Shown in pieces: positions 18,307-27,983 of a DNA stretch of 64,000 nucleotides. The notes beneath the pieces are model-generated. The model saw only the letters and a program-made list of their open reading frames with translations. It was not told where the DNA came from and searched no databases. The translations under genes were made by a program, and so were the position numbers. Origin of the DNA: Streptomyces spectabilis (GTDB lineage Bacteria; Actinomycetota; Actinomycetes; Streptomycetales; Streptomycetaceae); contig NZ_CP023690.1 in assembly GCF_008704795.1 (NCBI RefSeq), positions 62,001-126,000 of the forward strand. Direction: 5' to 3'. Each line of letters starts with the position of its first letter. The stretch's first letter is position 1.

Positions 18307-18356
18307 GCTATGGGCGTGTCGCGGCGGCGTGGAAGCAATGGGCGGCGCGGGGCGGC

Positions 18357-18370
18357 GACTTCGGCAATTG
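18357..18370. promoter_or_regulatory. Candidate cluster operator, site E (weak)
   Basis: GACTTCGGCAATTG has three differences from the consensus. It sits in the divergent region between galU and the second MarR gene, where an autoregulated MarR operator would be expected. Confidence 0.3.
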
Positions 18371-18491
18371 CGTGCCGGGTGCTGTTGTGGTGGGAGTTCT
18401 CGCCGCCCGTCTAGACTGCGCTGCTCCAGGGGTTTTTCGACGGCGGCCGCCGGCAGGGCGGACGGCAGGCGAGCGCGGGAGCGGGTACGAC

Positions 18492-18965
18492 GTGAGGGCT
18501 GAAGCGGCCGGGCGGCGCGGCGGGCAGCAGGTGCCCTCCATGGAGCTGGCGCAGCTCGCGGGGCGGCTGTGTGCCGCGCTGGATGCCACCACCAACAGCA
18601 GGGTGGCGCGGTACGGGCTGACCCGTGCCGACTACGACGTGCTGGCCGCGCTGCGCTCGGCGGGCGGCGAGCTGCGGCTCAAGCCCACCGAGCTGGCCGC
18701 CCGCTGCCGGCTCTCCTCGGGCGGCACCAGCAATGTGCTGCGCCGGATGTCGGAGTCGGGCTATGTGGTGCGCGAGGCGGACCTGGCCGACGGGCGCAGT
18801 GCCTGGGCGCAGCTGACCGAGGAGGGGCTGCTGGTCACCACGCGGATCCAGGACGCGGTCGCGGCCGTGCAGGAGCGCCGGCTTGCGCTGCTGCCGCCGG
18901 GTGCGGTGGACGCGCTCTCGGCGCTGCTCGCCCAGGCCGCCGACGTCCTGGAAGCCCCCGAGTAG
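18492..18965 (+). CDS. MarR-family transcriptional regulator (paralogue 2)
   Basis: The core LTRADYDVLAALRSAGG, CRLSSGGTSNVLRRMSESG and LADGRSAWAQLTEEG is near-identical to the MarR protein at 3719. GTG 18492 gives 157 residues and an N-terminal length comparable to that paralogue; ATG 18540 is possible, as neither has a strong ribosome site. It is divergent from galU and converges on the FrnE-like gene with only 15 bases between stops. The pair may read related ligands or form heterodimers. Confidence 0.8.
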   Translation: MRAEAAGRRGGQQVPSMELAQLAGRLCAALDATTNSRVARYGLTRADYDVLAALRSAGGELRLKPTELAARCRLSSGGTSNVLRRMSESGYVVREADLADGRSAWAQLTEEGLLVTTRIQDAVAAVQERRLALLPPGAVDALSALLAQAADVLEAPE

Positions 18966-18980
18966 CCGCGCCCGCGGGCC

Positions 18981-19589
18981 TCAGGCCGGGACGCGGCTGC
19001 GGGCGTGCAGGGTGTTGACCGCGCGGCGCAGCCGGGCGGCGTCGGGCACGCCCTCGGTGCGCCAGGAGCCGATGACCAGGGTGGGCACGGTGTGGATGCG
19101 GTGGGTGCGCCGGGCCTGGTCCTGGGTGGCCTGGTGGTGCGCGGCCGCCTCCGGGGAGTCGGTCCAGGACCGGAAGTGCCAGGGGTCCAGGCCCGTGTCG
19201 GCGGCGAGCGCGGCCAGGGTGTCCAGGTCGGCGATGTTCTGGCCGTGGTGGAAGTAGGCGTCGAAGACGGCCGTGTCATAGGCGTGTCCGGCGCCGTGGC
19301 GCCAGGCGAAGGCGTGCCCGTACATGGCCAGGTGGGTGCGCGGCAGCGGTCCGGCGGGGGCCTTGCCGAACGGCACGCCGAGCCGGTCGGCCATGGGCAC
19401 CACGGAGTTCTCCCAGACGCCTTGCGGATAGTCCTTCTTGCCGCTGGCCGGTATGCCCTCGGGGTGCAGTTCGTAGGGGCGCCAGCGCACGGCGTGGTCC
19501 TGGGCGAGGCCGGTGTCGTCGATCACTTTGCCCGTCATGACGGAGAAGGGGCACAGATAGTCGAACCAGACGTCGATGGTGAGGGACAT
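18981..19589 (-). CDS. DsbA/FrnE-family protein with CxxS motif (paralogue 1)
   Basis: The 202-residue thioredoxin-fold protein begins TIDVWFDYLCPFS. The usual CxxC of FrnE-type DsbA oxidoreductases is Cys13-Pro-Phe-Ser16, so the resolving cysteine is lost. It contains YPQGVWENSVVPMADRLGVPF and the cis-proline loop HTVPTLVIGSW. Family members act as disulfide isomerases or, in the HCCA-isomerase branch, as glutathione-dependent isomerases; a CxxS protein cannot be a normal disulfide donor. A close paralogue lies at 33088-33807. No signal peptide, so cytosolic. Confidence 0.8.
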   Translation of the reverse strand: MSLTIDVWFDYLCPFSVMTGKVIDDTGLAQDHAVRWRPYELHPEGIPASGKKDYPQGVWENSVVPMADRLGVPFGKAPAGPLPRTHLAMYGHAFAWRHGAGHAYDTAVFDAYFHHGQNIADLDTLAALAADTGLDPWHFRSWTDSPEAAAHHQATQDQARRTHRIHTVPTLVIGSWRTEGVPDAARLRRAVNTLHARSRVPA

Positions 19590-19639
19590 CAGGGCTCCTT
19601 ACACAAAAACACAAGCAGGAGGGGCGCCGCGGCCTGCCC

Positions 19640-19670
19640 GGGGCGGGGCCGGGTGCCGGTGCCCCGCCCC
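19640..19670 (-). terminator. Hairpin after the small treS-linked gene
   Basis: GGGGCGGGGC (19640-19649) pairs with 19661-19670 around an 11-base loop, downstream of the small gene at 19807. The remainder of 19590-19806 is GC-rich without a recognisable element. Confidence 0.35.
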
Positions 19671-19806
19671 CTGCGGCCCGGCGCCGCCGGGGCGGGGCCG
19701 GGTGGAGCGGGGGCGGGGCGACACAGAGGCGGTGTGGCGGGAGGCTGTTGTCACACAGGGGGTTGGGGGCGGGGTCCGGTGGATGGGTGGGTGGGGTGGG
19801 GTGGGG

Positions 19807-20171
19807 TCAGGCGGGGGTGTCCCCGGCGGGGGCCGGGCTCTGGCAGATGACGACGTCGTCGAGGACCGCGATGAGGCGCGGCGCCTCCCCCGCACCGGGC
19901 CCGGGGCCGGGGCCGGGGCCGGGGCCGGGGAGGTCGGTGAGGGGGTGGATGGCGATGGCCAGGCGGCGCGTGCCGGTGGGGGCGTCGCCATGGTGGGTGC
20001 GCAGGCCCAGGATCAGGACCAGGGCCGTGCCGGTGGGCCGGGGGCCTTCGGCGGCCAGGCCGAGCTCCTCGATCGTCACGCGCCGCACCGGCGCGCGGCC
20101 CGGGCGGGCGGGCAGCCAGGCGGCCAGGGCGCGTTCCAGGCGGTCGAAGGGGATGGCCAGGGCGGTGGGGG

Positions 20172-20175
<4 letters not shown>
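19807..20175 (-). CDS. Small protein coupled to trehalose synthase; possible maltokinase-cap-like domain
   Basis: A 122-residue protein starting at a GTG that overlaps the treS stop by four bases (GTGA), so it is translated with TreS. The start, [23 protein letters not shown], faintly recalls the N-terminal cap of maltokinase (Pep2/Mak), the usual partner of TreS, but the kinase domain is absent. A Gly-Pro tract encoded by GGGGCC repeats lies before the last strand, [13 protein letters not shown]. No membrane segment. I infer a TreS accessory role with low confidence. Confidence 0.55.
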
Positions 20176-21920
<1,745 letters not shown>

Positions 21921-22191
21921 GGGTTCCTCCCGGTGACGGTGCGGGTCCCGGAGTGCTCCGGGCTGACGTGGACGTCGCTGAGCGGGGTGCGCCGCGCGCG
22001 CCCGCCGGTCACCGTGCGGGGCGCGGTGCGGGGCGGGTGGGGGTGGGCGGCAGGGGCGGGGGCGGGGGTGGTGCGGGCGGCCCGCCGGGGCCGTGGCGGC
22101 CGGGGCCGGGGGTGCGGGCGCCGGGGCCGCGGGGGGGCGGGGGCCGGACGGCGTGGGGGCCGTGCCTAAAGGGGCGGTGCGGGGCCGGCCG

Positions 22192-22223
22192 CGCGGGGTG
22201 CGCGGGGTGCGCGGGGTGCGCGG
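22192..22223. repeat. Short 9-bp tandem repeat CGCGGGGTG
   Basis: Three exact copies plus a partial one, in the 322-base gap between treS and the acyltransferase gene. The rest of that gap (21921-22242) is G-rich with no gene or clear promoter that I can see. Confidence 0.6.
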
Positions 22224-22242
22224 TTATGGGCCGAAGGGCCGC

Positions 22243-23517
22243 TCATCGTTCACCCCCCTGTGGGCCTTCAGCCGTTGAGCCGGCAAGGATTTCAGGATTC
22301 TGAGACCGGTCGGCGCGGGCAAGGAATGGTGTTTCATCCCGGCAAGTTGCCCGAGTCGCGGATTGTCCTGAGGAATGCCGTGCGCGGGCCCGCGGTGTTT
22401 TCGCGCGGTGTTTCGCGGGGGCCGCGAGGAATCGCATCGCCGGTTTTTCCACCGCGTGGTGAAGCAGGGCGGCGAGCAGCAGGCTGGCCGCGAAGGCCGC
22501 GGCGAGCAGGAGCAGCGCCGCCGGGGTGGCGAACGTGCGCTGCCCCAGCGCCCGGTGGCCGTGGATGAGGACCAGGCGGTGCACCAGGTACAGGGCGAAG
22601 GAGACCTCGCCGAGGCGGACCAGGAGGGGCGCGGCGAGCCGGGTGGGGCGGCCGGTGGCATCGGCGTGGGCCAGGGCGCCGATCAGCAGGGCGATCGGCA
22701 CGATGGTCGCGGCCACCAGGCCGGCCAGGTAGGGCAGTTGGGTGGCCAGGACGTAGCCGGCGCCCAGCAGGGCGGCGGCGGGCAGCGGGCGCGGGCCGCG
22801 CCAGTGGCCCTCGCGCACGATCCGGGCCAGGGTCATGCCCAGGACGAACTCCGCGGCGCGCACCGGCGGGAAGACGTACAGCAGCCAGTACTGCCACTGG
22901 CCGGTGGTGCCGTCGGGCAGGGCCAGGGCCGGGGTGGCGGGCAGCAGGGCGACGGCCGCCGGCAGGGCCGCCACGGCCGCGGCCAGGGCGGCGGCCAGCG
23001 GCCACAGGCCGCGCGCGGGCAGCGCGCGCAGGGCCCGCCACAGCAGCGGGAAGGCCAGGTAGAACAGCAGCTCGCAGGAGAGCGACCAGCTGACCGGGTT
23101 GCCGCTGACGTATATGTCCGGCTGCGGGAAGAACGACTGGAGGAGCAGGGCGTTGGCCGTCACCTCGCCGGGCCGCAGCGCCGTTCCGGTGGCCGCGAGC
23201 AGGGCGAAGGCGGCCAGCGCGGTCACCAGGTGGCTGGGGTAGATCTTGGCCAGGCGGCGGCGCCAGAACCGGCGGGCGCTGTCGGCGGGCCGTGCCGACC
23301 AGGTCAGCACGAAGCCGCTGAGCACGAAGAAGAACGACACCCCCACCCAGCCGGCCTTGGACAGGGCGTCGGCGAGCTGGCGCTGGGCGGTGGTGTCGGC
23401 GAGGAAGCCCGCGAAGGAGGCGTGGAAGGCGAACACCGAGGCGGCGGCGGCGAAGCGCATGCCGGTCAGGGAGGGCAGGCGGTGCGGACGGACGGCGGCG
23501 ACTGCGGCGGCGGCCAT
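22243..23517 (-). CDS. Membrane O-acyltransferase, OafA/Acyltransferase-3 family (paralogue 1)
   Basis: ATG 23517 follows AGGAGTG; the open frame further upstream is repeat sequence. The 424-residue protein has about ten membrane helices with the family hallmarks RLPSLTGMRFAAAASVFAFH (active His), GVSFFFVLSGFVLTW and FWRRRLAKIYPSH. These proteins transfer acetyl or other acyl groups to sugar hydroxyls at the membrane. Strongly similar to the protein at 33804-35045. Downstream of a long repeat-rich region and read towards treS. Confidence 0.85.
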   Translation of the reverse strand: MAAAAVAAVRPHRLPSLTGMRFAAAASVFAFHASFAGFLADTTAQRQLADALSKAGWVGVSFFFVLSGFVLTWSARPADSARRFWRRRLAKIYPSHLVTALAAFALLAATGTALRPGEVTANALLLQSFFPQPDIYVSGNPVSWSLSCELLFYLAFPLLWRALRALPARGLWPLAAALAAAVAALPAAVALLPATPALALPDGTTGQWQYWLLYVFPPVRAAEFVLGMTLARIVREGHWRGPRPLPAAALLGAGYVLATQLPYLAGLVAATIVPIALLIGALAHADATGRPTRLAAPLLVRLGEVSFALYLVHRLVLIHGHRALGQRTFATPAALLLLAAAFAASLLLAALLHHAVEKPAMRFLAAPAKHRAKTPRARARHSSGQSATRATCRDETPFLARADRSQNPEILAGSTAEGPQGGER

Positions 23518-23589
23518 GCGGAAACACTCCTGGGCGATCACGGCACCCGGCCCGCCCCGCCCGCCGCCGGGGCGGGCGGCCGGGGCGGG

Positions 23590-24020
23590 CGGGCGAAAGC
23601 GCAGCGGGTGCGGGGCGGGCCCGGTCCGGGGCGGTGCGCGGGGCGAGGGGCGCGAGGTGCTCGGCGCGGGGTAGGGGGCGAGGGAGGCGCGAACGGCTCG
23701 GTGGCGTACGGGGCGGGGTGCGCGGCGGGACGCGGGGCGGGGCGCGGGGCGGGGCGGGACGCGGAACAGCGCTCGGCGGAGCGCGGGATGGGGCGTGGGC
23801 CGGGATGCGCGAGAGGGCTCGGGATGGCGCCCGGCGGCGCACGGGGCGGGGTTCGGGACGGTGCTCGGCGGGGCACGGGGCGGGGCTCGGCGGGGTGCGG
23901 CGCGCGGCGCGGGATGAGGCTCGGCAGGGTGCGGGGCGGAGCGGGGCGCGGGATGGGGGGCAGCGGGCACGGGGCGGGGTTGCGGGAGGGGGCGCAGGGG
24001 GGTGCGGAAGGGGGTGGTGC
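23590..24020. repeat. G-rich degenerate repeat block upstream of the acyltransferase gene
   Basis: About 430 bases of plus-strand G-rich sequence made of irregular copies of CGCGGGATG and GCTCGGCGGGG motifs. Open frames through it translate to Arg/Gly/Ala filler and are not believable genes. It fills most of the 720-base gap between the divergent acyltransferase and DJ-1 genes; the DJ-1 side (24020-24239) is more balanced and carries operator site C. Confidence 0.6.
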
Positions 24021-24081
24021 TCTCTTCACAGGTGACCAGTGAATACGCCGCACACCCGTACGGATTCGCGGACTCTGCTGC

Positions 24082-24095
24082 GACTGGGGCAAGTT
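24082..24095. promoter_or_regulatory. Candidate cluster operator, site C
   Basis: GACTGGGGCAAGTT, two differences from the consensus GACTTGGGCAAGTC, about 145 bases before the start of the plus-strand operon at 24240. The outer bases GACTC ... GAGTC extend the symmetry. Confidence 0.45.
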
Positions 24096-24239
24096 GGACG
24101 AGTCTCCCGTCCCGGGCCGCTGTTTATTGCCGCCTTGCGCGAGCAGCGGGTTGACTCCGAATGTCCCTGAATTTCGGCCATCGGCCGTGCTATTTCTTCT
24201 CTCGCGGGGACGGATCTCATCTGATGACAGGGAGACCTC

Positions 24240-25067
24240 GTGTCCAAACGCATCCTGGTCGTGCTTTCCGAATACGGCTACTGGGGCGAGGAACTCGTGG
24301 GCCCAATCGAGGCATTCGACGCACGCGGGTATCGCACCACGTTCATGACTCCGCACGGCAAGCGGGCCCAGGCCCTGCCGCCCAGCCTCGATTCCGAGTA
24401 CATCGACCCGCCGCTGGGCCGTGCGGTCACCTCGCGGGACATGGCCCGCCGGGCGAGGGCGCTGGATGACTCCAGCCGTCTGGACAATCCCCTGAGCCTG
24501 GCGGAGATGATCCCCGAGCGCCCGTACTACAGCGCTCTGAACCACCTGCGGGAACTGGAGAGTTACCACAGCAACCTGGCGGCGGCCGCGCAGGAGCTGC
24601 TCGGCGGCTTCGACGCGCTGGTCATCGTCGGCGGCAGCGGCCCGATCGTGGACCTGGCCAACAACGAGCGGCTGCACGAGCTGATCCTGGCGTTCGCGCG
24701 CGCGGACAAGCCGATCCTGGCCGAGTGCTACGGCGTGGCGGCGCTCGCCTTCGCCCGGGACTGGGACGCGCGCGCCAGCCTGCTGCGCGGCAAGCACGTC
24801 ACCGGCCATCCCAAGGAGTACGACTACAAGGACGGCACCGGGTTCGTGGGGGTGGACTTCAACATGGGGCCGCCGCCCTACCCGCTGGAGTACATCCTGC
24901 GCGATGCCACCGGCCCCGACGGCGCCTTCCACGGCAACGTCGGCAAGGAGGTCTCGGTCGTCGTGGACTTCCCGTTCATCACCGCGCGCTCCACGCCGGA
25001 CTCGGTGACGGCCGGGGAGATGCTCATCGAGGTCCTGGAGAACGGGCTGCGCCGCTACGGCTGGTGA
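24240..25067 (+). CDS. DJ-1/PfpI-family protein (paralogue 1)
   Basis: A 275-residue class I glutamine-amidotransferase-like protein starting at GTG 24240 after GGGAGA. The nucleophile elbow is PILAECYGVAALA with Cys163 (CYG rather than the common CHG), and FDALVIVGGSGPIVDLANN precedes it. The family includes glyoxalases, isonitrile hydratases and chaperones acting on reactive carbonyls or electrophiles. First gene of a plus-strand operon reaching about 32.9 kb. A second, shorter family member is encoded at 27372. Confidence 0.85.
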   Translation: MSKRILVVLSEYGYWGEELVGPIEAFDARGYRTTFMTPHGKRAQALPPSLDSEYIDPPLGRAVTSRDMARRARALDDSSRLDNPLSLAEMIPERPYYSALNHLRELESYHSNLAAAAQELLGGFDALVIVGGSGPIVDLANNERLHELILAFARADKPILAECYGVAALAFARDWDARASLLRGKHVTGHPKEYDYKDGTGFVGVDFNMGPPPYPLEYILRDATGPDGAFHGNVGKEVSVVVDFPFITARSTPDSVTAGEMLIEVLENGLRRYGW

Positions 25068-25115
25068 GCGGCCGCCGCCCCGTCCGACATGCCCGGCCAA
25101 GGAGAGGAGACGCCC

Positions 25116-26207
25116 ATGCCCGCCAGGCCCGCGAAGGCCGCGGTGTTCGAGCAGCTGGCCGCCGACGGTGTGCGGCATCTGTTCGGCAATCCCGGCACGG
25201 TCGAGCAGGGTCTGCTGGACGTGGCCGCGGACAGCGCGGTCGGCTATGTGCTGGCCCTGCACGAGAGCGTGGCGGTGGCCATGGCCGACGGCTACGCGCG
25301 GGCCGCGCAGCGCCCCGGCGTGGTCCAGCTGCACAGCGCGGTGGGCCTGGGCAACGCGATCGGCATGCTGTACCAGGCCAGGCGCGGCTCCTCTCCGCTG
25401 GTGGTGCTGGCCGGGGAGGCCGGGGTGCGCTATGCGGCCCTGGACGCGCAGATGGCCGCCGATCTGGTGGCCATGGCCGGGCCGGTCACCAAGTACGCCG
25501 CCCGGGTCCTGGACGCCTCCTCGGTGCTGCGGGAGCTGCGCCGCGCGGTGAAGATCGCGATGACGCCGCCGCGCGGCCCGGTCCTGGTGGTGCTGCCGGC
25601 CGACGTCCTGGAGCAGGAGACCGGGGAGCCGGTGGTGCCCGCCTCGCTGCCGCACACCCGCAGCGCCCCGGAGCCGGCCGCCCTGGCCCGGGCCGCGCGG
25701 CTGCTGGCGGCCGGGCGCCGGCCGCTGATCCTGATGGGTGACGGCGTCGCCGCCAGCGGCGCCCAGCAGGCCCTGGCCCGGGTCGCGGAGAAGCTGTGCG
25801 CCCCGGTGTGGGGGGTGAACTCCTCCGAGGTCAACTTCGATGCCGGGCACCCGCTGTTCGCCGGCACGCTGGGGCACATGTTCGGCGCCGACAGTGCGCG
25901 GGTGGTGGCCGGGGCGGACGCGGTGCTGATCGTGGGCACCTATGTGTTCCCCGAGGTCTTCCCCGAGCTGGACAGCCCGTTCCAGCAGGGCGCGGCGATC
26001 GTGCACATCGACGCCGACGCCTATGAGATCGCCAAGAACTTCCCCGTCGATCTCGGCCTGGCCGCGGACCCCGCCCTGACCCTGGAGGGCCTGGCCGACC
26101 ACCTGGAGCGCCAGACGGGCTTGCCGCAGCGGGCGGCGGCCGGGCAGCCGCCGCCCGGCCGGCCGCGGCGGCGCCCGCCCGGCCGCCGGCCGGGGACGGT
26201 TCGCTGA
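25116..26207 (+). CDS. Thiamine-diphosphate-dependent enzyme, PYR and central domains
   Basis: ATG 25116 follows AAGGAGAGGAG, so an earlier ATG at 25089 is less likely. The 363-residue product has the ThDP-activating Glu50 in LALHESVAVAMADGYARA, the PYR domain to about residue 165 and a central domain (LILMGDGVAASGAQQAL). It resembles benzoylformate decarboxylase / benzaldehyde lyase-type enzymes. The cofactor-binding PP domain is in the next frame: the TGA shares a base with the next ATG. Reading one frame back through the linker joins both halves without a stop, so this is either a true two-subunit enzyme or one gene with a missing base near 26130-26200. Confidence 0.8.
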   Translation: MPARPAKAAVFEQLAADGVRHLFGNPGTVEQGLLDVAADSAVGYVLALHESVAVAMADGYARAAQRPGVVQLHSAVGLGNAIGMLYQARRGSSPLVVLAGEAGVRYAALDAQMAADLVAMAGPVTKYAARVLDASSVLRELRRAVKIAMTPPRGPVLVVLPADVLEQETGEPVVPASLPHTRSAPEPAALARAARLLAAGRRPLILMGDGVAASGAQQALARVAEKLCAPVWGVNSSEVNFDAGHPLFAGTLGHMFGADSARVVAGADAVLIVGTYVFPEVFPELDSPFQQGAAIVHIDADAYEIAKNFPVDLGLAADPALTLEGLADHLERQTGLPQRAAAGQPPPGRPRRRPPGRRPGTVR

Positions 26208-26746
26208 TGGACTGTTTCGTGCGGGTCCTTGCCGCCCAGGCCCCGCCCGACCTGGTGGTGTTCGACGAGGCGCTGACCGCCTGCGGGCCGCTGCTGCGCC
26301 ATCTGCCGCCGCGGCGGGCGGGCAGCTACTTCCAGACCCGCGGCGGTTCGCTGGGGGTGGGCATCCCCGGCGCGCTGGGCGTCAAACTGGCCCGCCCCGA
26401 GCTGCCGGTGGTGGCCTTCACCGGCGACGGCGCCAGCATGTACACCCTCCAGGCGCTGTGGACGGCGGCCCGCTACGGCATCGGGGCCGCCTTCGTGATC
26501 TGCAACAACCGCCGCTACCGGCTGCTGGACGACAACATCGAGCGCTACTGGGCGCAGCTGGGCATCGCCCCGCGCGCCCACCCCGAGGCCTTCGACCTCT
26601 CCCGCCCGGACATCGACTTCACCGCCCTGGCCGCCGCCCTGGGCGTGCCGGGGCGGCGGGTGGACAAGCCCGGCCAGGTCCCCGGCGCCGTCCGTGCCCT
26701 GCTCGGCCACCAGGGCCCCTACCTGGTGGACCTCGACACCGCCTAG
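26207..26746 (+). CDS. Thiamine-diphosphate-dependent enzyme, PP domain
   Basis: The 179-residue product is the C-terminal ThDP/Mg-binding domain: SYFQTRGGSLGVGIPGALG and the motif GDGASMY ... ICNNRRY (GDG-x-NN spacing) are complete. With the preceding gene it adds up to about 545 residues, the normal length of a single-chain BFD/AHAS-like enzyme. Such enzymes decarboxylate 2-keto acids or make and break C-C bonds by acyloin chemistry. In-frame sequence before the ATG (PPAGDGSL) continues the homologous linker, which favours one interrupted gene. Confidence 0.8.
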   Translation: MDCFVRVLAAQAPPDLVVFDEALTACGPLLRHLPPRRAGSYFQTRGGSLGVGIPGALGVKLARPELPVVAFTGDGASMYTLQALWTAARYGIGAAFVICNNRRYRLLDDNIERYWAQLGIAPRAHPEAFDLSRPDIDFTALAAALGVPGRRVDKPGQVPGAVRALLGHQGPYLVDLDTA

Positions 26747-26774
26747 CCCCCTGGCCCCCGCCGCCGGGCCCGCT

Positions 26775-26800
26775 CCTCCCTCCCCCTCGCGGGAGGGAGG
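26775..26800 (+). terminator. Small hairpin after the ThDP gene
   Basis: CCTCCCTCCC (26775-26784) pairs perfectly with 26791-26800, loop CCTCGC. It lies between the ThDP and SnoaL-like genes and may be a partial terminator or an mRNA-processing site. Confidence 0.45.
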
Positions 26801-26847
26801 GCGGGGCCGGGGGCGGGTGCCTCCCCGTGGAGCCAAGGAGCCCGCCC

Positions 26848-27303
26848 ATGCCGCACGTGCAGACCCCGCCCGCCCCGCACATCACCACGGCCGCGATCCG
26901 CCGCCTGGTCACCGGCTGGTACCGGGCGCTGGACCGGCACGATCCGCTGCACGAGATCACGCCGATGGTCACCGACGACGTGGTGCTGCACCTGCCCGAG
27001 GGCGCGGTGCACGGCCACGACGGCCTGGCCCGGTGGTACCGGGACGTCACCCACCGCTTCTTCGACGAGCAGCACACCCTCACCTCGCTGGAGGTGCGCC
27101 TGGCCCAGGGGCCCTGCGCGGAGGTGGACCTCGTCGTCAACTGGCAGACCAAGGTGTGGGACCCGCCGGGCGCGCGCAGCACCTGGCTGGGCTTCGACGC
27201 CCACCAGCGCTGGACCGTGGCCCAGGGCGGTGACGGCCGCTGGCGCATCCGCACCTACACCGTCACCGCGCTGGCCCCGATGCCCGGCTCGCCCCCGCTC
27301 TGA
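26848..27303 (+). CDS. SnoaL-like / NTF2-fold protein
   Basis: ATG 26848 follows AAGGAG. The 151-residue protein fits the SnoaL-like NTF2 superfamily: helical start (IRRLVTGWYRALDRHDP), MVTDDVVLHLPEGAVHGHDGL, then beta strands ending WRIRTYTVTAL. The family includes polyketide cyclases, hydrolases, ketosteroid isomerase-like and epoxide-opening enzymes, and non-catalytic members. Asp and His in the first pocket segment could act in acid/base chemistry. Middle gene of the plus-strand operon. The exact role is unknown. Confidence 0.75.
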   Translation: MPHVQTPPAPHITTAAIRRLVTGWYRALDRHDPLHEITPMVTDDVVLHLPEGAVHGHDGLARWYRDVTHRFFDEQHTLTSLEVRLAQGPCAEVDLVVNWQTKVWDPPGARSTWLGFDAHQRWTVAQGGDGRWRIRTYTVTALAPMPGSPPL

Positions 27304-27371
27304 ACCCTTCTTCTGCGGCCTCGCGGCCCCGCTCGCCTGTCTCCCACACCACTGACTCCGGGATCGTCCAC

Positions 27372-27983
27372 ATGGCAATCGTCAAACCCCTGCCCACCGG
27401 CCGGCTCGCCGGCAAGCGCCTCGGCATCCTGCTGGAAAGCGGCTACGTCGAGGAGGAGATCGCCTACTACCAGCGCCGCTTCGCCGAGGACGGGGCCGAG
27501 GTCACGCTGCTGACCCGGCTGTGGGGGCTGTCGTCGATCACCTTCACCGGCCAGGGCCACCAGGCCCCGCTCACCGTCGAGGGCGACCTGGAGGCGGTCG
27601 ACTTCCACGAACTGCTGCAGTACTCGGCGCTGATCGTGCCCTCCGGGCAGGTCGCCGAGCGGCTGCGCTACAGCGAGGACGTGGAGCAGATCTCCCCCGC
27701 CCTGGAACTGCTGCGCCGCGCCTTCAGGGTGCCCAGTGTCCTCAAGGCGTTCTCCTGCCACGGCCTGCAGCTGCTGTCCGCCGCCCCCGAGCTGCTCCGG
27801 GACCGGCCGGTGACCTGCCACAACAACGTGGCCGGCGATGTGCGCAACATGGGCGCGGTCTACCTCAACCAGGACCTGGTCGTCGACCGTGACCTGATCA
27901 CCTCGCGGACCGTGGAGCACTGCCATCTGCTGGCCCGCACCGTCATCGAGCGCCTGGACATCCCCGCCCGGGCGGCCGCATGA
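27372..27983 (+). CDS. DJ-1/PfpI-family protein (paralogue 2)
   Basis: The 203-residue protein has the classical nucleophile elbow AFSCHGLQLLS with Cys129-His130, and GILLESGYVEEEIAYYQRRF carrying the conserved acidic residue expected at the active site. Its stop overlaps the next ATG by four bases (ATGA), so it is coupled to the AGE-family epimerase. It may be a hydratase/glyoxalase-like enzyme on a reactive keto-sugar intermediate; that is inference. It differs in length and motif from the first DJ-1 protein. Confidence 0.85.
   Translation: MAIVKPLPTGRLAGKRLGILLESGYVEEEIAYYQRRFAEDGAEVTLLTRLWGLSSITFTGQGHQAPLTVEGDLEAVDFHELLQYSALIVPSGQVAERLRYSEDVEQISPALELLRRAFRVPSVLKAFSCHGLQLLSAAPELLRDRPVTCHNNVAGDVRNMGAVYLNQDLVVDRDLITSRTVEHCHLLARTVIERLDIPARAAA

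Noticed and set aside
22336..22360. Another copy of the cluster palindrome (GGCAAGTTGCC region)
   Set aside because: It has several mismatches and lies inside the acyltransferase coding sequence, so it was not counted with sites A-E.
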